This document shows, piece by piece, positions 34,265 to 44,707 of a DNA stretch of 64,000 bases (position 1 is the first letter of the stretch; each line of letters opens with the position of its first letter). Made by a program: the position numbers and the translations under genes. Under the pieces are notes generated by a model that saw only the letters and a list, made by a program, of their open reading frames with translations, was not told the origin of the DNA and made no database searches. The stretch comes from Mycolicibacterium sp. TY81 (GTDB taxonomy: Bacteria; Actinomycetota; Actinomycetes; Mycobacteriales; Mycobacteriaceae): positions 4,278,001-4,342,000 of the forward strand of contig NZ_AP023362.1 of NCBI RefSeq assembly GCF_018326285.1, given 5' to 3'.

Positions 34265-35425
34265 TCAGCCCAGGATCAGGCCTGACGTCGGGACGCCGGT
34301 GCCGGCGGTGACGAGTACGTGCTCGACATCGGGCACCTGGTTGACCGAGGTACCACGCAGCTGCCGCACACCCTCGGCGATGCCATTCATGCCGTGGATG
34401 TAGGCCTCACCGAGCTGACCGCCGTGCGTGTTGATCGGCAGCTTGCCACCGAGCTCGATCGCACCGTTCGCGATGAAGTCCTTGGCCTCGCCCCGGCCGC
34501 AGAAACCGAGCTCTTCGAGCTGGATCAGGGTGTACGGGGTGAAGTGGTCATACAGGATCGCGGTCTGAATGTCGTTGGGCGTCAAACCACTCTGACCCCA
34601 CAGCTGCTTGCCGACCAGACCCATCTCGGGCAGGCCGAGCTCGTCGCGGTAGTACGAGTACATGGTGAACTGGTCTTCACCCGCTGCCTGCGCCGCCGCC
34701 TCGACGACGACCGGACGCTGCTTGAGATCCTTGGCGCGCTCCGGCGTGGTGACGACGATCGCGACACCACCGTCGGTCTCCTGGCAGCAGTCCAGCAGGC
34801 GCAGCGGCTCGGCGATCCACCGCGAGTTCTGGTGGTCCTCGATGGTGATCGGCTTGCCGTAGAAGTGCGCCTTCGGGTTGGTCGCCGCGTGCTTGCGGTC
34901 GGCCACCGAGACCACACCGAAATCGGCACTGGTGGCGCCGTATTCGTGCATGTAACGCTGCGCGACCATGGCGACCGAGGCGGCCGGCGTGCTCAGCCCG
35001 TGCGGGTACGACCAGCTGTACTCGACGCCGCGGGAGTCGGCGTTGACGGTCAGACCCGTCATCACCTGGCCGAAGCGGTGCTCCGAGCGCTCATTGAAAG
35101 CCCGGTATGCCACAACGACTTCCGCGATACCGGACGCCACCGCCAGCACCGCCTGCTGCACGGTCGCGGCCGCGGCGCCGCCGCCGTAGCCGATCTGGCT
35201 GAAGAACTTCAGCTCGCCGATGCCGGTGGAACGGGCGACCGCGGTCTCCAGGTTGGAGTCCATGGTGAAGGTCACCAGACCGTCGACGTCCTTGGGCGAC
35301 AGGCCCGCATCGTTCAGCGCGTCAGTGACTGCCTCTGCCGCCAGCCGCAGTTCACTGCGGCCGGAGTTCTTGGAGAAGTCGGTGGCGCCGATACCTGCGA
35401 TGACCGCCTTGCCGGAGATGCTCAC
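34265..35425 (-). CDS. ltp2: Side-chain aldolase Ltp2
   Basis: 386 residues, the same length as Rv3540c. Thiolase fold with INTHGGQLGEAYIHGMNG at the C-terminus and a Gly-rich IGYGGGAAAATVQQA where thiolases have Cys. Known Ltp2, bound to the DUF35 domain of ChsH2, retro-aldol cleaves the 17-hydroxy-3-oxo-pregnanoyl-CoA side chain to androstenedione and propionyl-CoA. GTG start overlapping the chsH1 stop. It is last in the cyp125-chsE1-chsE2-chsH2-chsH1-ltp2 operon. Confidence 0.93.
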   Translation of the reverse strand: MSISGKAVIAGIGATDFSKNSGRSELRLAAEAVTDALNDAGLSPKDVDGLVTFTMDSNLETAVARSTGIGELKFFSQIGYGGGAAAATVQQAVLAVASGIAEVVVAYRAFNERSEHRFGQVMTGLTVNADSRGVEYSWSYPHGLSTPAASVAMVAQRYMHEYGATSADFGVVSVADRKHAATNPKAHFYGKPITIEDHQNSRWIAEPLRLLDCCQETDGGVAIVVTTPERAKDLKQRPVVVEAAAQAAGEDQFTMYSYYRDELGLPEMGLVGKQLWGQSGLTPNDIQTAILYDHFTPYTLIQLEELGFCGRGEAKDFIANGAIELGGKLPINTHGGQLGEAYIHGMNGIAEGVRQLRGTSVNQVPDVEHVLVTAGTGVPTSGLILG

Positions 35426-35829
35426 TGCGCGGCTCCCATCGTGAGCGTCGAGGTGGCGATGACGTGATCGCCGAGACTGTTGGTGCCCACCACTTTCAGT
35501 GTCACCAGGTCACCTTCGACAGCGGTTACCTCACCGCGGAAGGTGATGGTGTCGTAGGCGTACCAGGGCACACCGAGACGCAGCTTGATCGACTTCACGA
35601 TGGCGTTCGGGCCGGCCCAGTCGGTGACGTAGCGCCCCACCAGACCGGTATCGGTCAGGATGTTGACGAAGATGTCCTTGGAGCCCTTGGCCTGTGCCTT
35701 GTCCCGATCGTGGTGAACGTCCTGGTAGTCCCGGGTGGCGATGGCCGTCGAGACGATGAACGTCGGGTCGCCGTAGATCGACAGTTCTGGCAGCTTGGTG
35801 CCCACCGTGGCACTGACAGTCGCGGTCAC
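35422..35829 (-). CDS. chsH1: Steroid enoyl-CoA hydratase subunit ChsH1
   Basis: 135 residues from GTG 35829, which overlaps the chsH2 stop (GTGA); the ATG five codons earlier is less likely. A single hotdog domain with the catalytic Asp/His segment RDYQDVHHDRDKA. With ChsH2 it forms the heterotetrameric hydratase adding water to the 3-oxo-4,17-pregnadiene-20-carboxyl-CoA. It corresponds to Rv3541c. Overlaps at both ends show tight translational coupling. Confidence 0.9.
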   Translation of the reverse strand: MTATVSATVGTKLPELSIYGDPTFIVSTAIATRDYQDVHHDRDKAQAKGSKDIFVNILTDTGLVGRYVTDWAGPNAIVKSIKLRLGVPWYAYDTITFRGEVTAVEGDLVTLKVVGTNSLGDHVIATSTLTMGAAQ

Positions 35830-36791
35830 TTCGCTGCCTCCCATGCGTACAGACTCCAGGCCGGACTGACATCGCTGTCCGGGAAGTCGAGGAACGTTGC
35901 GCTGACCGGCATTCCGATCTTCACGTCGTCATGCTCGACGCCGCGCAGCTCACCGAGCATGCGCACACCCTCTTCGAGTTCGACGAGCGCGATGATGAAC
36001 GGCAGGCTCCGGCCGGGCACCTTCGGCGCGTGGTGCACGACGTAGCTGAACACCGTGCCCCGCCCCGAGGAGACGACGTAGTCGATCGGAGCATCTTTGT
36101 CCTGCCAGATCGCCGGCACCGGCGGGTGCTGCAACGAACCGTCGGGCCGCTTCTGGATCCGCAGTTCGTGGGCGTTGACGCCGTCCCAGAAGAACTGGGT
36201 GTCCCGCGACGACGACGGGCGCATCAGCTTGTCCGGGTCCAGATCGGCTGGGATGGAACCGGTTTCGGCCGCTTGTTGGCCCTGCTTGTTGGCGGGCAGG
36301 AACTTCATGATCCGCCAGTCCATGTCGGCGACTTCCTCGTCACCGACATGCCACCGGATCTTCTGGTTCACGAAGTAGCCCTCGCCCAGCGCGGTCTGCT
36401 TCGGTCCCACCACGTCGGTGACCTCGGCACTGATGCTGACGCGCTCCCCCGGCTGCAGGTAGCGGTGGTAGGTCTGGTCGCAGTTGGTGGCGACGACGCC
36501 GACGTACCCGGCATCATCGAACAACTTCATGATCCGGGCCAGCGGATCATCGTCGGACCGGCTGCGGCCCAGGCCCATCATGGTCCACACCTGGATCATG
36601 GCGGGCGGCGCCACGATGCCGGGATGCCCGGCGGCCTTGGCGGCCTCCTCGTCGACGTAGATCGGGTTCTTGTCGCCGATCGCGTCGACCCAGTGGTGAA
36701 TCATGGGCTGGTTCACCGGGTCCCGACTCAGGGTCGGCTTGCTGCGCCCGGCTGCGACGATCTCGTCGATACCGGTCTGAAGATCAGTCAT
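35826..36791 (-). CDS. chsH2: ChsH2, MaoC-like plus DUF35 fusion
   Basis: 321 residues from ATG 36791. N-terminal hotdog domain (about 1-175, DAIGDKNPIYVDEEAAKAAG) and C-terminal DUF35 OB-fold (about 190-321, FFWDGVNAHELRIQKRPDG, FIIALVELEEGVRMLG). The OB-fold half lacks the zinc-ribbon Cys. The hotdog half pairs with ChsH1 for hydration and the DUF35 half binds Ltp2, linking two successive steps. It corresponds to Rv3542c. Confidence 0.92.
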   Translation of the reverse strand: MTDLQTGIDEIVAAGRSKPTLSRDPVNQPMIHHWVDAIGDKNPIYVDEEAAKAAGHPGIVAPPAMIQVWTMMGLGRSRSDDDPLARIMKLFDDAGYVGVVATNCDQTYHRYLQPGERVSISAEVTDVVGPKQTALGEGYFVNQKIRWHVGDEEVADMDWRIMKFLPANKQGQQAAETGSIPADLDPDKLMRPSSSRDTQFFWDGVNAHELRIQKRPDGSLQHPPVPAIWQDKDAPIDYVVSSGRGTVFSYVVHHAPKVPGRSLPFIIALVELEEGVRMLGELRGVEHDDVKIGMPVSATFLDFPDSDVSPAWSLYAWEAAK

Positions 36792-36802
36792 CGATCGCCC
36801 TC

Positions 36803-37966
36803 CTACCGCGAAACCCGCGGCACTTTGAGGCCCGATGCCGCGATCATCTCGCGCATGACCTCGTTGACCCCGCCACCGAACGTGATGACCAAGTTGCGCT
36901 TGGCGATGGTGTCCAGCCACTGCAGCACCGTTGCGGTGTGCTTGTCGGCCGGGTTGCCGAAGCGTCCGACGACCTCTTCGGCCAACCGGCTCACTTCCTG
37001 GATGCGCTCGGTGGAGAACACTTTCGTCGCGGCCGCGTCGGCGACGGCGATGTTCTCGCCGGACGACGCGACCTGCCAGTTGAGCAGTTCGTTGAGCCGC
37101 ATGATCGACTTGATCTGGCCCAGCAGCCGCTTGGCCTCCGGATTGTCCAGCGGGACAACGCCATCGGAGCCCGCTTCGGAAGCCCACGCGTGCACCTGCT
37201 CGTAGATGCCGGCCACGCGACCGGCCGGGCCGAGGCCGACGCGCTCATGGTTGAGCTGCGTGGTGATCAGCTTCCAGCCGCCGTTCTCCTCGCCGACCAG
37301 CATGTCGGCGGGCACCCGCACATCGTTGTAGTACGTCGTGTTGGTGTGGTGCGCACCGTCGGACAGGATGATCGGGGTCCAGGAGTAGCCCGGGTCTTTG
37401 GTGTCGACGATCAGGATCGAGATGCCCTTGTGCTTCGCCGCGGTCGGGTCGGTGCGACAGGCCAGCCACACGTAGTCGGCGTCGTGGGCACCGGTGGTCC
37501 ACATCTTCTGACCGTTGACGATGTACTCGTCACCGTGCCGGACTGCGGTGGTCCGCAGCGACGCCAGGTCGGTGCCGGCTTCGGGCTCGGAGTAACCGAT
37601 CGCGAAATGCACTTCACCGGAAAGGATTCCGGGCAGGAACTTCTTCTTCTGTTCCTCGGTGCCGAGCAGCTGCAGGGTGGGTCCCACGGTCTGCAGCGTG
37701 ACCATCGGCAGCGGGATGTCGGCGCGGTTGGCCTCGTTGATGAAGATCTGCTGCTCGATGGGCCCGAAGCCCAGGCCACCGTACTCCTTGGGCCAGCCCA
37801 CACCGAGCTTGCCGTCGCTGCCCATGCGCTTGATGACGGCGCGGTAGGCCTCGTTGTGCCGGTCGGTCTCCATCGCCGCCGCCTCTTCGGGCGTGATCAG
37901 CGTCGAAAAGTACTCGCGCAGTTCGGATTGCAGCTTGCGCTGTTCCGCGGTCAGGTCGATAAACAT
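36803..37966 (-). CDS. chsE2: Acyl-CoA dehydrogenase subunit ChsE2 (FadE29)
   Basis: 387 residues, as in Rv3543c. ACAD fold: YSEPEAGTDLASLRT (FAD/substrate loop), MWTTGAHDADYVWLACRTD, and the C-terminal FGGGVNEVMREMIA. It forms an alpha2beta2 enzyme with ChsE1 that dehydrogenates the 3-carbon side chain of pregnene-carboxyl-CoA. ATG shared in a TGATG overlap with the end of chsE1, keeping the two subunits at equal ratio. Confidence 0.93.
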   Translation of the reverse strand: MFIDLTAEQRKLQSELREYFSTLITPEEAAAMETDRHNEAYRAVIKRMGSDGKLGVGWPKEYGGLGFGPIEQQIFINEANRADIPLPMVTLQTVGPTLQLLGTEEQKKKFLPGILSGEVHFAIGYSEPEAGTDLASLRTTAVRHGDEYIVNGQKMWTTGAHDADYVWLACRTDPTAAKHKGISILIVDTKDPGYSWTPIILSDGAHHTNTTYYNDVRVPADMLVGEENGGWKLITTQLNHERVGLGPAGRVAGIYEQVHAWASEAGSDGVVPLDNPEAKRLLGQIKSIMRLNELLNWQVASSGENIAVADAAATKVFSTERIQEVSRLAEEVVGRFGNPADKHTATVLQWLDTIAKRNLVITFGGGVNEVMREMIAASGLKVPRVSR

Positions 37967-38970
37967 CAGGCTCCCACCAGATCGAGACGGTGCGACGGAC
38001 CCCCGAGCAGGCGGTTGAGGTCCTTGATCGAGGAGTAGTAGCGGTCCATCGGGTAGGTGATGTCCATGCCCATGCCGCCGTGCAGGTGATGGCACAGCCG
38101 CATGGCCGGCGGGGCCTGCGAGGTCAGCCAGTAGCCCAGGATGGCCAGGTCCTCGGCTGCGTCGAGTCCCTCCGACAACCGCCACACCACCGATGTGGAG
38201 ACCAGATCGATTGTCCGCGAAGCGATGTAGACCTCGGACAGCTGCGCTGCCACGGTCTGGAAGGTCGACAGCGGCCGGCCGAACTGTTCGCGCGTCGCGG
38301 TGTAGTCGGCGGTCAGCCGCAGCGCACCGGCCACCAGCCCGGCACCGAATGCGCCGATCATGGCCAGCGCCAGCTCGTTCACCCGCGCGACCGTGGCACC
38401 GGCCAGCACTTCGTCGTCGGCCACTGCCACGTCGGTGAAGGTGACGACGTATTCATCGGACCCGTTGGCGGTCGGGGTCTTCTCGACCGTCACACCGGCG
38501 GCCTTCGGCGAGACGACGACCACACCGCTGTCGGTGGTGACCAGCAGCCACTGCGCCGACTCGGCATACGGCACACCGATTTTGGTGCCGTTGAGCTTGC
38601 CGCCGGCATAGCTGGTCGACGGCTTCTCCGGCAGCTGGTTGCCGGCTTCGTTCAGGGCGGCAGACAACACCGCGCCCTGCGCGACACCCGCGAGGTACCG
38701 GTCCTGCTGCGCTTCGGTGGCCAGGTCGACCAGCGGGACCAGGGCGAGCCCGATGGTGGCGAGGGCCGGCCCCGTGGTGCCGCGCCGACCGATCTCGGTC
38801 AGTGCGGTGGCCGCCTCCGGCAGCCCCAGCCCGTCACCGCCCAAGCGGTCCGGCACCGCGAGTGCCACGACGCCACCGGAAACCAGTGCGTCCCAAGTGT
38901 TTTCCCGCTCGAGCACAGATGTCACCACATCGGCGACAGCCTGCTGCTCGGGGCTCGGTGTGAAATCCAC
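37966..38970 (-). CDS. chsE1: Acyl-CoA dehydrogenase subunit ChsE1 (FadE28)
   Basis: 334 residues from GTG 38970, preceded by a perfect AAGGAGG (minus strand, 38977-38983). ACAD fold but shorter than classical members, with weaker FAD-binding motifs, as is typical of the non-identical subunit of heterotetrameric steroid ACADs. It corresponds to Rv3544c. A 48-base gap separates it from cyp125 in the same operon. Confidence 0.92.
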   Translation of the reverse strand: MDFTPSPEQQAVADVVTSVLERENTWDALVSGGVVALAVPDRLGGDGLGLPEAATALTEIGRRGTTGPALATIGLALVPLVDLATEAQQDRYLAGVAQGAVLSAALNEAGNQLPEKPSTSYAGGKLNGTKIGVPYAESAQWLLVTTDSGVVVVSPKAAGVTVEKTPTANGSDEYVVTFTDVAVADDEVLAGATVARVNELALAMIGAFGAGLVAGALRLTADYTATREQFGRPLSTFQTVAAQLSEVYIASRTIDLVSTSVVWRLSEGLDAAEDLAILGYWLTSQAPPAMRLCHHLHGGMGMDITYPMDRYYSSIKDLNRLLGGPSHRLDLVGA

Positions 38971-39018
38971 CCGAATCCTCCTTGATTCGTGTTACCGGAC
39001 TACTGCAGTCAGTCGCCG

Positions 39019-40266
39019 TCAGTGCTGGACGGGGCACTTACCCGTGTAGTCAACCTGCCAGTGCTTGATGCCGTTGAGCCAGCCCGACATCAGCCGCTCG
39101 GGCTCACCGATCGAGGCCAGGTCCGGCATGTGGTCGGCAATGGCGTTGAACATCAGGTTGATGGTCATGCGCGCCAGGTTGGCGCCGATGCAGTAGTGCG
39201 CGCCGGTGCCACCGAAGCCGACGTGCTGGTTCGGCGTCCGCATGATGTTGAAGGTGTGCGGATCCTCGAACACCTCGTCATCGAAGTTGGCCGAGCGGTA
39301 GGACATGACGACCCGCTCGCCCTTCTTGATCTTCACGCCACCGAGCTCGGTGTCCTCGAGTGCGGTGCGCTGGAACGCGGAAACCGGTGTGGCCCAACGG
39401 ACGATCTCGTCCGCGGCGCTCTCCGGGCGTTCCTTCTTGTACAGCTCCCACTGGTCGGGGTTCTGCGCGAAGGCGATCATGCCGTGCGTGATCGAGTTAC
39501 GGGTGGTCTCGTTGCCGGCCACGGCCAGCATCACGACGAAGAAGCCGAACTCGTCGTCGGACAGCTTCTCGCCCTCGATGTCTGCCTGCACCAGCTGGGT
39601 GACGATGTCTTCGGTCGGGTTCTTCGAGCGCTCGGCGGCCATACCCATGGCGTAAGTGATCAGCTCGAACGACGACGCCGCCGGATCGATGTGCGCGTAC
39701 TCGGGGTCCTCGCCGGCCGTCATCTCGTTGGACCAGTTGAACAGCTTGTCGCGGTCTTCCTGCGGCACACCGAGCAGACCGGCGATGGCCTGCAGCGGCA
39801 ACTCACACGAGACCTGCTCGACGAAGTCGCCGGTGCCGGACGCGGCCGCGGTCTCGGCGATCTTCTGTGCCCGCTCGTTCAGCTCGGCCTGCAGGCGGCC
39901 GATGGCACGCGGGGTGAAGCCGCGGGAGATGATCTTGCGCAACCGGGTGTGCTGCGGGGCGTCCATGTTGAGCAGCACCGCGCGCTGCACGTCGACGGCC
40001 TCGCGGGTCATGGCCTGCGGCCACACCGGAATGGCGCCGTCGGGTGCGCTGCCGAAGATGTCGTTGCGCTTCGACACCTCTTTGACGTCGTCGTAGCGGG
40101 TGACGATCCAGTAGCCCTTGTCACCGAAGCCGCCGGTGCCGCCGGGCACGTCCACCCAGTGGATGGGCTCCGACTTGCGCAGCGCGGCGAGTTCCTCGAC
40201 AGGCAGCCGCTCCAGGTTGAGGTTCGCGTCCAACAGGTCCAGATCGGACGGGATGGGGCAGGGCAT
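39019..40266 (-). CDS. cyp125: Cytochrome P450 CYP125 (cholesterol C26/27 monooxygenase)
   Basis: 415 residues from ATG 40266, preceded by CAAGGAGA; a 16-codon extension is possible but has no ribosome-binding site. Oxygen-binding helix VMLAVAGNETTRNSITHG, ExxR in ADEIVRWATP, haem loop FGGTGAHYCIGANLA. It hydroxylates and oxidises the terminal side-chain carbon of cholesterol/cholestenone, starting side-chain degradation. It corresponds to Rv3545c and is first in the long operon down to ltp2; the KstR site at 40400 lies 134 bases upstream. Confidence 0.94.
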   Translation of the reverse strand: MPCPIPSDLDLLDANLNLERLPVEELAALRKSEPIHWVDVPGGTGGFGDKGYWIVTRYDDVKEVSKRNDIFGSAPDGAIPVWPQAMTREAVDVQRAVLLNMDAPQHTRLRKIISRGFTPRAIGRLQAELNERAQKIAETAAASGTGDFVEQVSCELPLQAIAGLLGVPQEDRDKLFNWSNEMTAGEDPEYAHIDPAASSFELITYAMGMAAERSKNPTEDIVTQLVQADIEGEKLSDDEFGFFVVMLAVAGNETTRNSITHGMIAFAQNPDQWELYKKERPESAADEIVRWATPVSAFQRTALEDTELGGVKIKKGERVVMSYRSANFDDEVFEDPHTFNIMRTPNQHVGFGGTGAHYCIGANLARMTINLMFNAIADHMPDLASIGEPERLMSGWLNGIKHWQVDYTGKCPVQH

Positions 40267-40399
40267 GGTGTCTCCTTGGGGAATCCAACGCCTCAGAACA
40301 GGGTTCCGAGACAAATCCTTCTAGTTCGGCGTTGCGACCATTGAAACACGCCTTCACCGCAGATAAAAGGCACGTCCCGATGATTGCTTGTCAGAGTAA

Positions 40400-40413
40400 T
40401 GAAACGTGTTCTA
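40400..40413. promoter_or_regulatory. KstR operator between cyp125 and fadA5
   Basis: TGAAACGTGTTCTA fits TNNAACNNGTTNNA. It is 10 bases before the fadA5 ATG and serves the divergent cyp125 operon as well. Confidence 0.9.
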
Positions 40414-40414
40414 G

Positions 40415-41575
<1,161 letters not shown>

Positions 41576-41597
41576 AGCGAGGAGCAGGGTCGCCGCC

Positions 41598-42092
41598 ATG
41601 GCCGACGGGGAAATGAGCGACAGGCAGCTGAAGATCCTGAATTCCAAGGGAATGCAGGTCGGCTTCAAGTGGATGTCGCGGATCAACACCTGGGCATTCC
41701 GGGCCACCGACGGCCGGATCGGCGCCAAGTGGCGGCTGGGCTCCAAGCCCGTCGCCACGCCCCCGCCCGTCGGGATCCTGACCACGATCGGCCGCAAATC
41801 CGGCGAGCCGCGCGACAGCCCGCTGCTGTACCTGCGTGAAGGCGACCGGATCGTCGTCGTCGCCTCGCAGGGCGGTCGCGACACCCATCCGATGTGGTAC
41901 CTGAACCTGGTCGCCAACCCGAAGGTGACGTTCCAGGTGCGCGGCGAGAAGCTGCAGCGGATCGCCCGTGAGGCCACCGATGCCGAACGCGACGAGTACT
42001 GGCCCAAGCTCGACGCCATGTACCCGGACTTCGTCGACTACCGCTCGCACACCGACCGGAAGATTCCGATCATCCTGCTCGATCCGGCCTGA
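41598..42092 (+). CDS. Deazaflavin (F420)-dependent nitroreductase, Ddn-like
   Basis: 164 residues from ATG 41598 (ATG 41613 also possible), with GAGGAG upstream. The split beta-barrel DUF385 fold shows in LTTIGRKSGEPRDSPLLYL, VVVASQGGRDTHPMWYLNL and the C-terminal MYPDFVDYRSHTDRKIPIILLDP. It corresponds to Rv3547 (Ddn), known for F420H2-dependent quinone/nitroimidazole reduction including pretomanid activation; several family members do not activate the drug. It is co-transcribed with fadA5 and ends at the terminator at 42107. Confidence 0.85.
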   Translation: MADGEMSDRQLKILNSKGMQVGFKWMSRINTWAFRATDGRIGAKWRLGSKPVATPPPVGILTTIGRKSGEPRDSPLLYLREGDRIVVVASQGGRDTHPMWYLNLVANPKVTFQVRGEKLQRIAREATDAERDEYWPKLDAMYPDFVDYRSHTDRKIPIILLDPA

Positions 42093-42106
42093 GCACCGAC
42101 CGAAGA

Positions 42107-42142
42107 ACTCCCCTGGACGCCCGTTGTCCAGGGGAGTTTTTC
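42107..42142 (+). terminator. Intrinsic terminator of the fadA5-ddn operon
   Basis: AACTCCCCTGGAC (42107-42119) pairs with GTCCAGGGGAGTT (42127-42139), followed by TTT. It lies 14 bases after the ddn stop. Confidence 0.92.
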
Positions 42143-42268
42143 GTGGGCGGTGAACCGATCAGGCCCGGCGATCGCGCCAGCAAAGTTCTTCAGTTAATTG
42201 ACGGAACGGACTAGACAGATTCATAGATGTGTACATAGTGTGGCCCTGCACACATCCAGGGCAACACT

Positions 42269-43684
42269 ATGGAGCCGTCTATGTCATCAATGTTCCGTCG
42301 GGGGCTGTCGCACAGCCGGACATTCAAACGCGGAGCACGAGGCGCGGCCGTCCTGGTCGCGGCCGTGTTCATGTTCCTCACCTCGGCCTTCTCGGCCTGG
42401 GCCGCAACCAACATCACCATCACGTTCGTCCGGCACGGCGAATCGGCGGGCAACGCCTCGGGCCTCATCGACACCAAGATTCCGGGCCCCGACCTGACGG
42501 CGACGGGCCAGACACAGGCCCAGACCGTCGCCGGCGTCCTCGCCAACGACGGCCTGGCGCACGACGCCATCTTCGCCTCGGACATGGTGCGCACCCAGCA
42601 GACCGCCGCGCCGTACGCCACCGCGACCGGCATGCCGGTGACGGTGCTCAGCGGTCTCCATGAAGTGCAGGCCGGCATCTTCGAAGGCCAGTCGCAGGAC
42701 TCCGGCTTCGCCCGCATCCTCTACGCGCTGATCCCGCTGTCGTGGGCCACCGGCAACCTCCTGATGCCGATGCCCGGTTCGCCCGACGCCAACGGCATGG
42801 TCTTCCAGGACCGATTCAACGGCGCGGTCGACGACATCTACAACAGCGGCGCACAGAACCCGGTGGCCTTCGCGCACGGCATGTCGATCATGGCGTGGAC
42901 GCTGATGAACGTCGAGAACCCCGACCTCACGCTGATGCTGAAGCACCCGCTGGGCAACACCGAGATCGTCACCGTGACCGGCAACCCCGAAGACGGCTGG
43001 ACCCTGGAGAACTGGGGCGGTATCGCCGTCACGCAGAACCCGGCGCTGCCCACCAAGCTGTTCGTCAACGTCCGCGACGCCGTCAAGGTGCCGCAGATGG
43101 CGCTCTACAACGTGGCGAAGGCGCTGCGGACCGGCAACATCTCCAACATCGCCAACGCCATTCGCGACGGCGTGTTCGATACCGCCAAGGCCGTCGTGAA
43201 CCTCCCCGTCAACATGGTCAAGAGCGTCGTGAAGTCCGTCCAGACCGGCACCGTCTTCAAGGCGGCACCGCCGCCTTCGTCGGTGCAGGCCGTCACCCCG
43301 AATGCGGCCGCGGCCAAGGAATCCGACAGCACCGACAAGCCTGCGGTGACGCCGACGCTCGCCAAGCAGGTCTCCGCCCTGAAGCCGGCCACCACTGGCG
43401 CCAAGGACAAGACCGTCAAGACCACCAAGGTCGACGACACCCCGGCCGACACCACCAAGGCTGACGACGTCAAGGCCGGCGACACCAAGGCCGACGACGC
43501 GACCGCGGGCGGCACCAAAGCCGACGACAAGGGCACCGAAGGTCAGGGCACCAAGGTCAAGAAGGACAAGTCGAAGAAGGACAAGTCCGACAAGGCCGAC
43601 AAGCCGAAGGCTGAAAAGCCGAAGGTCGAAAAGCCGAAGAAGCAGAAGAAGGACAAGGCCGCCAAGGCCGAGGCCGCCAAGTAA
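42269..43684 (+). CDS. Exported histidine phosphatase-family protein with Lys-rich tail
   Basis: 471 residues from ATG 42269 (ATG 42281 also possible). A signal peptide with a basic N-region and cleavage near AWA (about 45) is followed by a phosphoglycerate-mutase-type domain with RHGE (55-58), ELHEVQAGIFEG-like acidic segment LHEVQAGIFEG, and the second His in AFAHGMS. The last about 130 residues are a charged, repetitive tail: TKADD units, then KDKSKKDKSDKADKPKAEKP-like Lys/Ala/Glu/Pro repeats. This basic tail may bind cell-wall polymers. A strong terminator follows. Confidence 0.78.
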   Translation: MEPSMSSMFRRGLSHSRTFKRGARGAAVLVAAVFMFLTSAFSAWAATNITITFVRHGESAGNASGLIDTKIPGPDLTATGQTQAQTVAGVLANDGLAHDAIFASDMVRTQQTAAPYATATGMPVTVLSGLHEVQAGIFEGQSQDSGFARILYALIPLSWATGNLLMPMPGSPDANGMVFQDRFNGAVDDIYNSGAQNPVAFAHGMSIMAWTLMNVENPDLTLMLKHPLGNTEIVTVTGNPEDGWTLENWGGIAVTQNPALPTKLFVNVRDAVKVPQMALYNVAKALRTGNISNIANAIRDGVFDTAKAVVNLPVNMVKSVVKSVQTGTVFKAAPPPSSVQAVTPNAAAAKESDSTDKPAVTPTLAKQVSALKPATTGAKDKTVKTTKVDDTPADTTKADDVKAGDTKADDATAGGTKADDKGTEGQGTKVKKDKSKKDKSDKADKPKAEKPKVEKPKKQKKDKAAKAEAAK

Positions 43685-43698
43685 CAACAGCAAAGAGG

Positions 43699-43735
43699 CT
43701 CCCCCAGAACGAGTTTCGTTCTGGGGGAGTTTTTC
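43699..43735 (+). terminator. Intrinsic terminator after the histidine phosphatase gene
   Basis: CTCCCCCAGAACGA (43699-43712) pairs with TCGTTCTGGGGGAG (43716-43729) with loop GTT, followed by TTTTT. Confidence 0.93.
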
Positions 43736-43748
43736 TTTCCGAGACGGA

Positions 43749-44699
43749 ATGAGTGCCTCGGCCGCGGTCGTTGTCGTTGATATGCCAACCGGAGTTGTGC
43801 TGGACCCCGACCGTACTTCCCCCAATCATGTCGCTGCCGCGATCGACCAGGCCCGCGGCGCCTACAACGCCGGCGTGGGCCAGGTGTGGATCGCCCAGCA
43901 GTTCGATCACGACGCCATCTCGCTCGCCGGATACGTCGGCGCCGCGGTACCCGGCCTTGCCGTCGGCACCTTCGTCGTACCGATCAATCCGCGCCACCCA
44001 CTGACGCTCGCCTCGCAGGCCCTGACCGCCCAAGCGGCCACCGGCGGGAACTTCAGCCTCGGTCTGGGTTTGGGAGCGCACGGCCCCGAACAGGTGGCTT
44101 TCGGCACCGCATGGCCCAACACCATCGGCCGGCTGCGCGAACACCTGCAGGTGCTCCGGTCGATCCTCGACACCGGCACCGTCGACTTCCACGGCGACGA
44201 ATTCACCGCCGCCCCAGAGTTTCCGGTGACGGTCGCCGGCGGCACGCCCCTGCCGGTCTACGTCGCGGCCATGGGACCCAAGGCATTACGTGTGACAGGA
44301 GAATTGGCGGACGGCACGCTGCCCTATCTGGCCGGGCCGCGCACCATCGAGGAATTCATCGTGCCGACCATCTCCGAAGCGGCCAGCGCAGCCGGCAGGC
44401 CCGCGCCCAAAGTGATTGCCGCGGTACCCGTCCTGGTGACCGACGACGTCGACGAAGGCCGGACCACCGCCGCGGAGGCCCTCGAGTTCTACGCGACCAT
44501 CCCGTCGTACGCGAAGGTGATCGAACGCGAAGGCGTCGACTCGGTCATCGATCTCGCGGCCGTCGGTACTGCCGCGCAGGTGTCGACTCAACTCCGCCGC
44601 TACTTCGCGGCAGGGGCGACCGATGTCGTGCTCAGTCCCCTCGTCCGCACGGGCATCGCAGCGCTCGAACCGATCTGGGATGTCGCCGCCGCGCTGTGA
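43749..44699 (+). CDS. LLM-class F420-dependent oxidoreductase
   Basis: 316 residues. Luciferase-like barrel: VWIAQQFDHDAISLAGYVG, VGTFVVPINPRHPLTLASQALTAQA and GLGLGAHGPEQVAFGTAW, the pattern of mycobacterial F420-dependent members. Substrate unknown. It lies between the terminator at 43699 and the bidirectional hairpin at 44713, so it is an independent unit. No KstR or KstR2 site is visible upstream. Confidence 0.75.
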   Translation: MSASAAVVVVDMPTGVVLDPDRTSPNHVAAAIDQARGAYNAGVGQVWIAQQFDHDAISLAGYVGAAVPGLAVGTFVVPINPRHPLTLASQALTAQAATGGNFSLGLGLGAHGPEQVAFGTAWPNTIGRLREHLQVLRSILDTGTVDFHGDEFTAAPEFPVTVAGGTPLPVYVAAMGPKALRVTGELADGTLPYLAGPRTIEEFIVPTISEAASAAGRPAPKVIAAVPVLVTDDVDEGRTTAAEALEFYATIPSYAKVIEREGVDSVIDLAAVGTAAQVSTQLRRYFAAGATDVVLSPLVRTGIAALEPIWDVAAAL

Positions 44700-44707
44700 A
44701 GCAGACC

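Noticed and set aside
42287..43825. 512-codon minus-strand frame over the histidine phosphatase
   Set aside because: Gly/Leu/Val repeats mirror the Lys/Ala repeats of the real gene on the other strand.
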